Assembly (NCBI GenBank): GCA_038380435.1
Contig: JAWZYU010000121.1
Location: forward strand, 372,001 to 436,000
DNA length: 64,000 nt
Source of the DNA: Ryuthela nishihirai
Taxonomy: Eukaryota > Arthropoda > Arachnida > Araneae > Heptathelidae
Direction: 5' to 3'
Shown in pieces: positions 24,056 through 34,589 of the stretch; position 1 is the first letter of the stretch; the number at the start of each line of letters is the position of its first letter. The notes below the pieces were generated by a model that saw nothing but the letters and a program-made list of their open reading frames with translations, did no database searches and was not told the origin of the DNA. A program made the position numbers and the translations under genes.

Positions 24056-24972
24056 TAATATTTTAAGTGATTTTAGTCATTTCTCTTGCTTTCTTTTAGA
24101 TTCCTTCAATCGTTTCCTATTTATTATCGATTCCGCAAAGATTTTATCTACGTCATAAGTGGAAATAACTTCAGGAAAGCTCATTTTCGATATACCTTCA
24201 CTTTCACTAGGCATCACCTTACAATATTACTATATGCACTTTATTGTACATAGCTGTATCTCAGCTTCCAATTACTCTTTTCACATGTGGTAAAGACCTG
24301 TCTTCCTCATTTTAGATGATTTTTCTCTGCATAGAAATCGTACCAATATCCAGCAAATATCAAAAACTATGTTACAGAGATTCCACTGAAAAGCAACACA
24401 CCATAAGTCCCCAATTCTCGAAAATCCCCGAAAAACCCTTAGATAGAACCCACACAATGAAGAATTGCGAAAACCCTCTGGAGGAGGCACTGAGTGATGA
24501 AAAGGAAATAGTAAAACGACTTGGACATTGCAAAAACATCCAGCGTAGCCCTACTCCAAACAGTAGAAAAAACGAAGTTCCCACGGTAACAGAGAGGAGC
24601 CAAAATCAAGAAGAAATGCAGAAATGATCTCCAAAGCCCTAAACTGGGAAAAAACCACTGAACCCGAGCAACTGAATCTGAAAACTCACAGGACATGGGA
24701 CACACAAGACATTACTACTCAACAGCGTCTATAGGAATGAAACCCAAAATTACGTTGGTCCAGAAATCCTACCAAACCCCAGCAAATATTTCTTATGCTA
24801 AATACATAATTTCAAGAATTCAATATTTCGAACTACAGAAACATATTAAAACAAAATATTGCTTCTGGTGAATATGGGAAACTAGTTTACACACGTAACG
24901 GATTTTCCATTTCGTTCTCCATTTTTTAAGGATGGAAATTCGAAATTAGACAATTCAGAATATGCGTATTTT

Positions 24973-25263
24973 GGGTTGTTTACCTCTGAGCGGCAATTTT
25001 TTGCACACCATGGGCTAAATGGCCAGGTCACATGGACCCCGAAGGCTCAGAGAAGGTTGGGGGACGGGACTCATTGGAACAGCTATTGGGACACAGATAG
25101 CAGCCTCCCGTCAAGGCCATACAGCGTGTTCTTTAACGTGCATAGGGTATGTCTCTCCCGTACACGGGGCCAAGGCTTAACGTCCCATCCGACGGGCGGC
25201 GGCCTTTCCAAGCCAAACGTTCGATTTCTGACCGTGGGTAGGGAGAGGAATTTTGCGGAGATA
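24973..25263 (-). mobile_element. SINE family K, 5' truncated (unit 2)
   Basis: Orthologous to 20086-20376 of unit 1, with the same truncation point. Confidence 0.85.
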
Positions 25264-25730
25264 ACGAATATGCGTACTCTGTTATTTCGTTAGTATTTGT
25301 CTGAGCAAAAAAAAAGGGTTTAATTTCTCTATGGGAAGAGAAACAGTTACAGGGAACCCAAGGTAATAACATGCAGGTCAACAGTAATACTGGGAAAGTC
25401 TATTGTGTGCAACTTCCATTTTTAATATTTGAGCATTATACCCGATTTTTAACAGTATGGATATATTTCCTGCTGGAAAAGATTATAAATTTGTGCAAAA
25501 ATTATATGTCTGAAAAGTAAAGTTCCAGTTGATGATCTCTTTTATACAATTCATAATTGTTTTTGATAAAAAAAGACGAAACAAAAAAAACATGTAAATT
25601 TGTGGAAAATATTTCAGTTTTAAATATAGAACATAGTCACACTTTTTCAAATCTCTGGCAGAGCACTATAAGAATACTGAATCCTGAAAGAAAAAGTAAA
25701 AGAACATAGCATTTCTGTGTGGAATAAGCA

Positions 25731-25979
25731 ATGATGGTATATTATTTCACCAAATCCATCCTTTCTCTCTTCGTTCCTGATACCCACTCGCTACCCCCAC
25801 CCTCACGTGATAACATAGCAATAAACCGAAAGGCAATAACGCTAAGAACCTATAGCCCTAAGGGCAATCCAGAGACAGCACACATATATTTAATCCGGCA
25901 ACGCTTCCAAAGGTTAATCTTTTGGAGTCAAGTGGTAGAGTCTACTTCTTCAACCAATCAAAGCTGTCTACGTAACTAA
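25731..25979 (+). other. Open frame of 82 codons upstream of stem-loop gene, doubtful
   Basis: Also open in unit 3 (29620-29868) with a handful of changes, but broken in unit 1 by a deletion near 20960. It overlaps the CCAAT-containing promoter region of the stem-loop gene. It is unlike any protein I know and is probably not coding. Confidence 0.15.
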
Positions 25980-26130
25980 GTGTCTTCCGGATAGTTAAAT
26001 AGCATTAGTCATAGCCTAATCGGCCAATACGGAAAGATCTTGAAAGATCAAGATTTGTATCTAAGAAGGCTGATCTAAAGCTGGGCCAGAACGTGCATCA
26101 TAATAGATTGTCTGTCGCTGAGGAGTCAAC

Positions 26131-26367
26131 ATGCGCCTCAGACGTTGCTCCGCTATGCCGATTGAACCTGTTGGTGATTCTCAGCAACCGGAAATGTCGC
26201 CTAGAGAGATTGCTGGAGCACTGCCTCCTGCTGCAGAGAGAGAAGAGGTTTTACAGCAGTGGATGAGGGAGCACGAAGAATTGTTTGTTCTCCCAGTTAT
26301 TTCAAATCCGTCTCCTCCACTTACTCAGCAATTACATGAAACATGGAACACTTCAAGAAGCGACTGA
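26131..26367 (+). CDS. Unrecognised 78-aa protein with histone-type mRNA 3' end, copy 2
   Basis: Same start, length and stop as copy 1. Replacements relative to copy 1 are P19Q, E29G, L63P, L69H and S73N; three codons differ silently. The basic N-terminus and the acidic helix REEVLQQWMREHEELFVL are unchanged. The stem-loop follows 60 nt after the stop. The conserved upstream region with aaccaatca is present near 25952. As for copy 1, function is unknown and expression is not shown by sequence alone. Confidence 0.5.
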   Translation: MRLRRCSAMPIEPVGDSQQPEMSPREIAGALPPAAEREEVLQQWMREHEELFVLPVISNPSPPLTQQLHETWNTSRSD

Positions 26368-26427
26368 CTGCCTAGAATATTCACCTAATCAGAAGTTCGG
26401 CAAATGAAATAAATCCATTTCACAAAC

Positions 26428-26462
26428 GGCTCTTATGAGAGCCACACAATTCCGATAAAGGG
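26428..26462 (+). terminator. Histone-type 3' stem-loop and purine-rich element, copy 2
   Basis: GGCTCTTATGAGAGCC at 26428-26443, ACACAATT after it, then GATAAAGGG at 26454-26462. The stem-loop and flanks match copy 1 exactly, while the preceding 3' UTR shows several substitutions. Confidence 0.8.
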
Positions 26463-26804
26463 TTACCATTCGTACACTTCAAAGCAGTAATGTAGTTTTG
26501 ATTAAATATTCTCATGTTTCTAGTTATTGGTGATTTTTGTTTTCCTTTAGTATTTTCTGTAGGTGCCGTGGAATAGGTAGCGAACCTCACATTGGAATCT
26601 GGGAGTTGTAGAAGAAGGAATTTCCAATTTTTAGGGATGGACGAATCAGACAAGTGCTGTCTGAACATGGGGATCTCGTAGGCCAGTCTTGAGTACAGCA
26701 GTTTTGTGGATTGCCACTGGGAAGTCCTGGTGGAGTGCGAATGCTACACTGACTGTCCTAGTTAAATCAAGTTTACGAAAGTCAAATGAAAGAGATGAAT
26801 ATTA

Positions 26805-27028
26805 TGGGTACTCTTAGCGGCACTCTTTTTCACACCATGGGCTAAATGGCCAGGTCACCAGAACACCGAAGGCTCAGAGGATGTTGAGGGAGGGGATCCA
26901 CTAGAACAGATGGTAGGTTGTCGTCAAGGCCATCCAGTATGTTCTCTAAAGTACACAGGGTATGGCTCTCTCTACACACTGGGCCACGTCTTAACGTCCC
27001 ATCCTATGGACGGTGTCCTTTCCAAGCC
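26805..27028 (-). mobile_element. SINE family K, 5' truncated (unit 2, second)
   Basis: Counterpart of 21903-22142, with a small deletion where unit 1 reads ccgctgttataagac. Confidence 0.8.
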
Positions 27029-27283
27029 TAAAGAAAATTTATGTTAAAGTGCTTGCACCCTTTGCTGGAAAATCGATATTTCTCTGAGTGTATTCTGTAT
27101 AAGAAACCAGGATGTAAACCCTTTTTCAGGATTTTGGTTTGATTTTCTCGCAGGGCGTATACTGCCCTGCGAGAAACTTGTCTCAGCCTTTGCTGTGGGG
27201 GGACGAAGAAAAGAAACGTGTAGATTATGTATAATAAGATACCATTACTGTTTATTTAATTTTTTTGTCATTTTCGATATGAA

Positions 27284-28443
27284 CTTTCACTTTTCAAATA
27301 CTTTCAGTTTTTAGTCTACTTATCAGTTTAAATCAAAATCTTCAAAAGGAGTTTACGTCCTTGTTACTTATACAGATATTTTCGTGTTTTTTACTTTCTC
27401 TTCCGTCTATTAAATTTTTCTTTTTTGGAAAAAGATGTCTTTTCGATTTTCAAAGTGCAAGAGACTTTACGTAACATTTCAGATTTCATTTCCTTAAAGT
27501 AAATAATTTCAGGAGTCAAATCATTGATCTGATAGAAACCGATTTCGTAAAGGTAAAAGCAACTTATTTGACATCCGGGTCAGGGAGAGGGGCTGCTCAG
27601 AGATAAATACCCTACTTTCGCATTCTTTCTTAATACTCAAAAGATACTACTCTTCCTTTCGATTTTCATCTCAGTTTGTCTAGAAAAATGAAAGGTGACT
27701 TATTCACTGGTGGATCTCGAAAGGTTCATTAAGGGAAGGTACAATCAATGGATTCGGAAGTAATGTCAAATAATTCGTTTGTTTTATTCCACATTCAGGA
27801 GGGACACCCTTCTTCTCTACACCTTGGAACCGAAAATTAATGTTATATAAGACGATACTTTCATGCTGAATCTCTGATGCTAAGTGTGGAATTTCATAAA
27901 TTCAATGCTTCAAACTAGAGATATACTCCGTCATCAAACTGCAGTTCACTACCACAAAAATGACCAGGTTCAACTCTGAAGTTTTTAAATATGGAAAATA
28001 ACATAAATGGCAAGATATCTCGGAAACGGCTCAATGTGCGTGGAATCCGGTTCCGTCGCTCGCTTCGCTCTTCTAGTCCTTCGAAAAGAGTGGTAACATC
28101 ATCTGTCTACGACGAATATCTAAAAAGTTAACATATGACCAATCAGCATTCAGCCAATTACATACCATAAACTCATTGGTTAAAATTTCCCCATAGGCTT
28201 AACATTACCATGTTAAAGCAGAGGTGAAATCTTCCGTAGGATTAACATTACCAATGTTATTCGTATGGAGGAGAAATAGGGCCATCAGCCTAGCAAAATT
28301 GTCTCAGCCATAGGAAAGCACTAATGGCAGTCACTAATAAGAGCCTGCACTGGGTTCGAAACAATAAGGCTATTGTAACACCATATCATCTGACCAATCA
28401 ATAATATACACATGATAAAATCACAACTTTCTTTATATATATA
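27284..28443 (+). repeat. 1.16-kb tract identical to unit 1
   Basis: Partner of 22389-23548; offset 4,895 bp. Confidence 0.85.
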
Positions 28444-30007
28444 TTTAAAGTCCAGCCATAGACCCCCCCACAACCTCCCATTTCATTGACACTAAATAGA
28501 TCTCTTTGCCTTGCCATCAGCCCTAAGCCTCATAGATCTCAGGATGGGAAGTAGGGTGAAAAAAAAGAAAACGGTAGAATCACTCCTATTCTAATAATGA
28601 CCGTTAGACCACGGACGGTTTTGAATTTTTTTTTTTAATCTCATTTCCTCATTATCCTATAACGCGGATCTGGCAATTCGTTATTCCCTTCAATATGTCT
28701 GCTCTCATAAATACATTAATAACGGTAATATTGTAAGTGATTTTAGTCATTTCTCTTGCTTTCTTTTATATTCCTTCAATCGTTTCATATTTATTATCGA
28801 TTCCGCAAAGATTTTATCTACGTCATAAGTGGAAATAACTTCAGGAAAGCTCATTTTCGATATATCTTCACTTTCACTAGGCCTCACCTTACAATATTAC
28901 TATATGCACTTTATTGTACGTAGCTGTATCTCAGCTTCCAATTACTCTTTTCACATGTGGTAAAGACCTGTCTTCCTCATTTTAGATGATTTTTCTCTGC
29001 ATAGAAATCGTACCAAAATCCAGCAAATATGAGAAACTATGTAACAGAGATTCCTCTGAAAAGCGACACACCATAAGTCCCCTATTCTTGAAAATCCCCG
29101 AAAAACCCTGAGATAGAACCCACATAATGAAGATTTGGGAAAACCCTACGGAGGAGGCACTGAGTGATGAAAAGCAAATAGTAAAACGACGTGGACATTT
29201 TTTATTTCTCTATGGGAAGAGAAACAGTTAGAGGGAAACCAATGTAATGACATACAGGTCAACAGTAAAACTGGGAAAGTCTATTGTGTGGAAAAAATGG
29301 AAGTCATTTTTCATATGTAAGTACTATACCCGATTTTTAACAGTATGGATATACTTCCTGCTGGAAAAGATTATAAATTTGTGCAAAAATTATATGTCTG
29401 AAAAGTAAAATTCCAGTTGATGATTTCTTTTATACAATTTTTAATTGTTTTCGATTAAAAAAGAAGAAACAAAAAAAATCATGTAGATTTGTGGAAAATA
29501 TTTCAGTTTTAAATATAGAACACAGTCACACTTTTTCAAATCTCTGGCAGAGCTCTATAAGAACACTGAATCCCGAAAGAAAAATTAAAAGAACGTAGCA
29601 TTTCTGTGTGCAATAAGCAATGATGGTATATTATTTCACCAAATCCATCCTTTCTCTCTTCGTTCCTGATACCCACTCGCTACCCCCACCCTCACGTGAT
29701 AACAGAGCAATAAACCGAAAGGCAATAACGCTAAGAACCTATAGCCCTAAGAGCAGTCCAGAGACAGCACACATATATTTAATCCGGCAAAGCCTCCAAA
29801 GGTTAATCTTTTGGAGGCAACTAGTAGAGTCTACTTCTTCAACCAATCAAAGCTGTCTACGTAACTAAGTGTCTTCCGGATAGTTAAATAGTATTAGTCA
29901 TAGCCTAATCGGCCATTAGGAAATAATCTTGAAAGATCGAAGAAGGCTGATCTAAAGCTTGGCCAGAACGTGCATCATAATAGATTGTCTGTCGCTGAGG
30001 AGTCAAC

Positions 30008-30247
30008 ATGCGCCTCAGACGTTGCTCCGCTATGCCGATTGAACCTGTTGGTGATTCTCAGTCACCAGAAATGTCGACTAGAGAGAGAGATTGCTGGAGC
30101 ACTGCCTCTTGCTGCAGAGAGAAGAGGTTTTGCAGCAGTTTGATGAGGGAGCACGAAGAATTGTTTGTTCTCCCAGTTATTTCAAATCCGTCTCCTCCAC
30201 TATCTCAGCAATTACTTGAAACATGGAGCACTTCAAGAAGCGACTGA
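30008..30247 (+). CDS. Unrecognised stem-loop gene, copy 3, middle frame-shifted (79 codons)
   Basis: Compared with copies 1 and 2 there is a 4-nt gaga gain, a 2-nt loss and a 1-nt gain, a net gain of one codon. Residues about 24-47 are therefore read in other frames, destroying the acidic helix start. The last half (MREHEELFVLPVIS to the end) returns to the original frame and the stop is unchanged. Either compensation kept the frame open or this is a decaying copy; I favour decay of the middle. The stem-loop after it is intact. Confidence 0.4.
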   Translation: MRLRRCSAMPIEPVGDSQSPEMSTRERDCWSTASCCREKRFCSSLMREHEELFVLPVISNPSPPLSQQLLETWSTSRSD

Positions 30248-30307
30248 CTGCTTAGAATATTGACCTAATCAGAAGATCGGCAAATGGAATAACTCTATTT
30301 CACAGAC

Positions 30308-30342
30308 GGCTCTTATGAGAGCCACACAATTCCGATAAAGGA
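30308..30342 (+). terminator. Histone-type 3' stem-loop and purine-rich element, copy 3
   Basis: GGCTCTTATGAGAGCC at 30308-30323 and GATAAAGGA at 30334-30342, as in the other two copies. Confidence 0.8.
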
Positions 30343-30432
30343 ACTTCAAAGCAGTAATATAGTTGTGATTAAATAATCTCATGTTTCTAGTTATTGGTGA
30401 TTTATGTTTTCCTTTAATATTTTCTGTAGGTT

Positions 30433-31279
30433 TTATTTTTTCAGCGTGACGTCACCTGCAAGCGTGTACTGATACACGTTTGTGAAATCATATAAAGTAA
30501 TTGAACGATATTCAGGAAAGCTTTTCCATTACAAGCATAGCATGCCAAAACGTAAAGTTAACTGCACCCAAGCAGTTAGAAAATACTCTAACAATGAAAG
30601 AATTTAATAAGAAGTAAATTATCCGTTTCATTAAAGCTGTAAAAGCTGAGATATTTTATTTAAATTAACGACATTTTTTCTGCATTATTCGTTAAGACAA
30701 AAAACATTTATTTGGATCCTTTTCAACGTTTATGCGAGAAAAAACAATTTCTACAGCAAAATCAATCCCAATTTAGATCTAAAATAACATTTGATAAACT
30801 CTTCTAAAGTTCCATGCGTTACCAGACGGAAATTTTACTATCTGGAAACTTCAGGAAAGAAGTCTGTTATGAACCTTTCAAAGATCGTAACGAAATCGAA
30901 TTGTCAACACGTGAGAAGTTTGATGAAGGGCTTATCTTATTGCTAACATTTGAGATTGAAATGTTTTACACACATTTCGTAGTCGGTGTTTATTTTTTAT
31001 TAGCAAAATTACTCTAAAATTTCCTGTCATTATCGTATAAACTTTAATAAGTTTTTGTTGTTTACTCTACTGAGTAAACCTTGCAATCAAGACGAACGTG
31101 ATACTTGCCCCATATTATATTAATTTATTATTGTATTTATTACTTTTCTGTGTTACGTTTAATTGTACGCTATTATGTCGAAAACAATGTAATATGAATT
31201 CTATATTAACCACCATAAAAAGTTTAAATTTAAACATTTTAAAACCAATCACTAAGCATTAAAAAAAAATTTAAAAAAT
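30433..31279. other. Intergenic, no gene supported
   Basis: Starts with a TGACGTCA palindrome (30447-30454). A frame of 67 codons at 30814 and a short basic frame starting MPKRKV at 30542 resemble nothing known. No repeat partner was found in this window for most of it. Confidence 0.5.
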
Positions 31280-31489
31280 ATACCGAGTGCGTAGCGCGCT
31301 TCGCTAGTGATCCAATGGAACTGGGTTCCAGCCCCTGGTAAGGCATGGATGTGCATGTTGTTTTTCTGCTGAGGTCCTGCCATCCTCTCAGACCTTCTAC
31401 TATGGCATATAAACTGACAGGCTGCTGTCAGACCTCTGTGGCAAAACAGGTGCTTGAGGGGGTATTTATTTTTTATTATTTATTTATAT
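31280..31489 (+). mobile_element. SINE family A, old degenerate copy
   Basis: The head is diverged (ccgagtgcgtagcgcgcttc, ggttccagcccc) but the body and tail (gagggggtatttatttt) are clear. Confidence 0.85.
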
Positions 31490-31628
31490 AAATCTATGAA
31501 ATACTATCGTGAAGGAAATCCTTTAGCACTCTTCCACGCCATATTAATAACTGATTCCGTGCTTTAAGAATTGTTCCGTTATTGATAATGCGAGTAACTT
31601 TATAAGGCAGGTAAGAAAGAATTGGAAT

Positions 31629-31749
31629 GTCAACGGCCATACGAAGCTGAAAGCATCGGTTCTCGTCTGATCCCCGAAGTTAAGCAGTCTTTGGGTGCGG
31701 TCAGTACTTGGGAGGGTGAACACCGCGTGCAGTTGACGATTTTTTTTTT
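31629..31749 (+). pseudogene. 5S rRNA pseudogene with internal deletion, followed by T-run
   Basis: Residues 31629-31737 match an animal 5S rRNA from its first to last bases: gtcaacggccatac start, catcggttctcgtc, gttaagcag, gcggtcagtacttgg, gaacaccgcgtg, with the end pairing with the start. About 10 nt are missing between the cttggga and gaacaccgc blocks, so loop E/helix IV cannot form. The RNA polymerase III control region is mostly kept and ten T follow (31740-31749). It could be a gene relic or the head of a 5S-derived SINE. Confidence 0.85.
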
Positions 31750-31993
31750 CCCCAAGCGCTGTACTCCTAGAATATTAGCCAAAGTCATTCTACGTCGGTC
31801 GCCGGGTTCCATTCCATTTTTAGTAAATAAATAAAGGAGAATTTGCCTTGGTTACAAACCCTGCAACGGTTCTACCTATCTGGAAGAAAAACTATATATG
31901 TAAGGTACGAATTTTAGACCATCGTCAGAGTATACTGGTAACACTCGACACGTTCGAAATACCAATTCCAGCTTTTCCGCCTCTCAAGAGTTC

Positions 31994-32350
31994 GGTTGTT
32001 TTACCTGTGAGCGGCACTAATTTTCACACCAGGTATTAAATGGTCAGGTCTCAAGGACCTCGAAGTTTAGGGAAGGGGACCCACTGAAACAGCTGTTGGG
32101 AGACAGATGGTAGTCTTCCGTCAAGACCATCCAGTGTCTTTAACGTGCACATGGTATGGCTCTCCCACACACGGAGCCACGGCTTAACGTCCCATCTGAC
32201 GGACGTCGGCCTTTCCAAGCCTATCGATGTCTCTTTCTGCCCATGATCAAGGCGGACAGTTTTCCGCAGATAGGTGTCAACGCTGAACTAGCTGGGACTC
32301 GAACCTCGGAACTGCAGATTACGAGCCTGGTGCGCTACGTACTGAGCCCT
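31994..32350 (-). mobile_element. SINE family K, near full length
   Basis: The 3' end is ggttgttttacctgtgagc and the tRNA-like head lies at 32280-32350 (ggactcgaacctcggaactg on the plus strand). A further short family K piece (32352-32408) follows. Confidence 0.88.
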
Positions 32351-32393
32351 AATCAAGGGCATACAGCGTGTTTAACATGTACAGGGTATAGAT

Positions 32394-32700
32394 GTCTCCC
32401 ACACACGGATCCTCATACGAGCTTCCATTTCAAAGGAAATTCGTAATTCTTTGCTGTCCGAACATGTAGTAACTAGTAAATTTCTCTATTTTGAGGGGAA
32501 AGTAAACGAAGGTTATTAATTTTATGGACAGCAGCATTACCTACTTAACGAGTTTTCATGTGACATGGAACTTGTTGCTTTCGAGCCTCACGTTCCTAAG
32601 ATTTAACATAAGCTGGGCCGTATGTAGAATAAGAAATTAACTTTTTTTCCGGGGGGGGGGGGCGCATTTATTTCCTGCATAGGTCAACCATGAGTTAACT
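32394..32700 (+). repeat. Direct repeat (partner 59763-60074)
   Basis: The two copies match at over 90% by eye, including a poly-G run, and both end at gtcaaccatgagttaact. No coding content. Confidence 0.85.
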
Positions 32701-33731
32701 TCACAGCGACTTTGCAAATCTGTTGGTGTTCCCTTTTTCTTTCGCAGAACAACGGGATTAAATCTTAACGTTGGCCGAAGTGTGACTCAATCTCAAAATT
32801 TGAGATTCGCAGCATGGACGCCTAACGACTTGACCATTGCTTCCTCCATCTTTACTCCTTCTGACCGCATATGTTTTGAGATTGTATTTAGTAGTGCGGC
32901 AGACCTTATCCTATGAAACATATCATGTCCGTGATGATTTAATTTCTATAAATTGGGTGTCTCCACGGTGTCACAATTGTTAGTAAAACCTGTAAAGTTT
33001 TATAATTAAATTAATAAATCGTAGTTATTTGAGCTCAAACGAAACAGTGCAATGGTATGTAATTTCCAGCTTTAATAATACATTGCAATCGCATTTTATA
33101 AATATTAATATTACTGGAATTTTACATTATTACTATTGATCATTGCTCACTATAGGTCGATTCCTGTGTACGCTAAAATTACTTAACGTCGTCTAATAAA
33201 CTATAATACGGAAAAGAAGAAATCCATTGAGACTAAAGTTAAAGCGAACACGTTGTTGCTGTCGTTACTAAGGGTGCACGCGTTATGTTCTCAACACGCA
33301 CCTGAAGTTGCAAAATATTTGACCAATCGTAGAAGAGATAGAGCAAAAACCGTTGCGAACGCGGTAACAAGGAAATATTTCATTAGAAATACATTAACAC
33401 CACTTCCAGGAATTTCCTTCGTTTGGCACTGAACGTGGTACGTATGAGAAAGTACATAACTTGAGACACGTTTATGCATTCAGGTTTCAAAACTTTAAGC
33501 AACGCTGTTATAATATTACCGCATACTATATCTGAATTCTTTAGATTTCATCTTTTTTTTTTTGGTGTGGGGAAATGGCCATTTTTTTTCTAAAACTTTT
33601 ACTTATTTCAAGCATTCTCAAGAAGAAATAAAATCCTATGTTTCTCGGCAAAAAGGCAAAACATAAGACCAATGACTCTTGTTTTAAGAGATTGTTTAAA
33701 CAATAATATTTATTTTTGCGGTTATAAATAT
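32701..33731. other. Intergenic, no gene supported
   Basis: AT-rich. One 62-codon frame on the minus strand (33479-33291) has no recognisable feature. Confidence 0.5.
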
Positions 33732-34364
33732 AAAGAAAATTTATTTATCAACTCAAGCATCTGGTTGTCACAGAGGCTGTTATGTTATACGCCGTATAGT
33801 TGAAGGCGTCATCCCGGCATAAAAGCAACCGAAACATCCGGTCGTTACAAGTGGTTGGAACACCTTCGATCGGCAGTTAAGCACGCTAACCACTGGGTAA
33901 CGGATAATGTAATAACCACATTTTTCTAATCTTTACGTGGTTTTAATGAATATTCTTTATTAGGGGTAGCTTCTGACGTAATGATTGGAAGTAATTTAAG
34001 GTTCTGCCTTTTTTAGACATATTCACTCGGGTAATAATAACTTTAATCTGTTCAGTATACAGTACAGCGCCAGACTTAACGGTTGACTTCGCAGTCAATA
34101 GTGTGCGATAAATTGTAGAATGCAAAACTGAAATATTACAGCAAAATGATTAAGCCTAGACACTTTTTCTTTTATTTCCTCAATTAGGTGGATTATTTTT
34201 TATTCAAGGAATTAAATTCTTTAACCATATTCGTGACGGAAATGCAAATTACGAAACAAAAGGCATATCCGGTTTAACGATTCCAAAAACATTGTTGTGT
34301 CATCGATTATTTAGCATACGATCTGTTTTCTTCCTTTCTCTTTAATCGTGAAACGAACAATGTA
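33732..34364 (+). repeat. Direct repeat (partner 38901-39527)
   Basis: A 630-bp block with an internal tRNA-like segment on the minus strand (ccgttacccagtggttagcg, reverse complement near 33882-33903). The B-box is degenerate. Possibly an old SINE-bearing element. Confidence 0.8.
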
Positions 34365-34429
34365 CAAAACACACTGCATATGAAAAAATAAAATATGAAA
34401 ATAGAATTGGTCCCAGACGTGGAAAAAAA

Positions 34430-34586
34430 ACATACCCCCTCAAGCAGCTGCTTGCCACAGAGATCTGACAGGAAGCTGTCAGTTTATATGCCATAATAGA
34501 AGGTCGGTGAGGATGGCAGGACCTCAGCAGAAAAACGACACATACGTCATGTCTTACCCGGGACTGGAACTCAGGTCCCTTAGACG
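34430..34586 (-). mobile_element. SINE family A, head truncated
   Basis: Reverse complement of family A (cataccccctcaagcagctg to aactcaggtcccttaga). The tRNA A-box part is lost. The flank 34568-34690 recurs at 40590-40715. Confidence 0.85.
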
Positions 34587-34589
34587 TGA

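Larger units (their letters stand above)
19736..24626 (+). repeat. Tandem unit 1 (4.89 kb)
   Basis: Direct repeat of unit 2 with a starting offset of 4,891 bp (gatctccaaagcac here, gatctccaaagccc at 24627). It contains two 5'-truncated family K SINEs, the stem-loop gene (21221-21457), a 1.16-kb stretch identical to unit 2, and one family A SINE absent from unit 2. Confidence 0.9.
24627..29199 (+). repeat. Tandem unit 2 (4.57 kb)
   Basis: Repeats unit 1 throughout, without the family A SINE. It ends at 29199, where homology jumps to a position equivalent to about 20433 of unit 1. Confidence 0.9.
29200..30432 (+). repeat. Tandem unit 3, partial (1.23 kb)
   Basis: Begins at the equivalent of about 20433 of unit 1 (tttctctatgggaagag) and ends after tattttctgtaggt, the equivalent of about 21652. 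It retains the stem-loop gene region but lacks the SINEs and the identical tract. Confidence 0.88.

Noticed and set aside
24316..24627. A 103-codon open frame at the end of unit 1
   Set aside because: The equivalent part of unit 2 is deleted or changed at 29200, and the minus strand shows equally long frames; no recognisable protein.
30542..30606. Short basic frame starting MPKRKV, which might be a transposase N-terminus
   Set aside because: It stops after about 21 codons and no helix-turn-helix or further transposase sequence follows.
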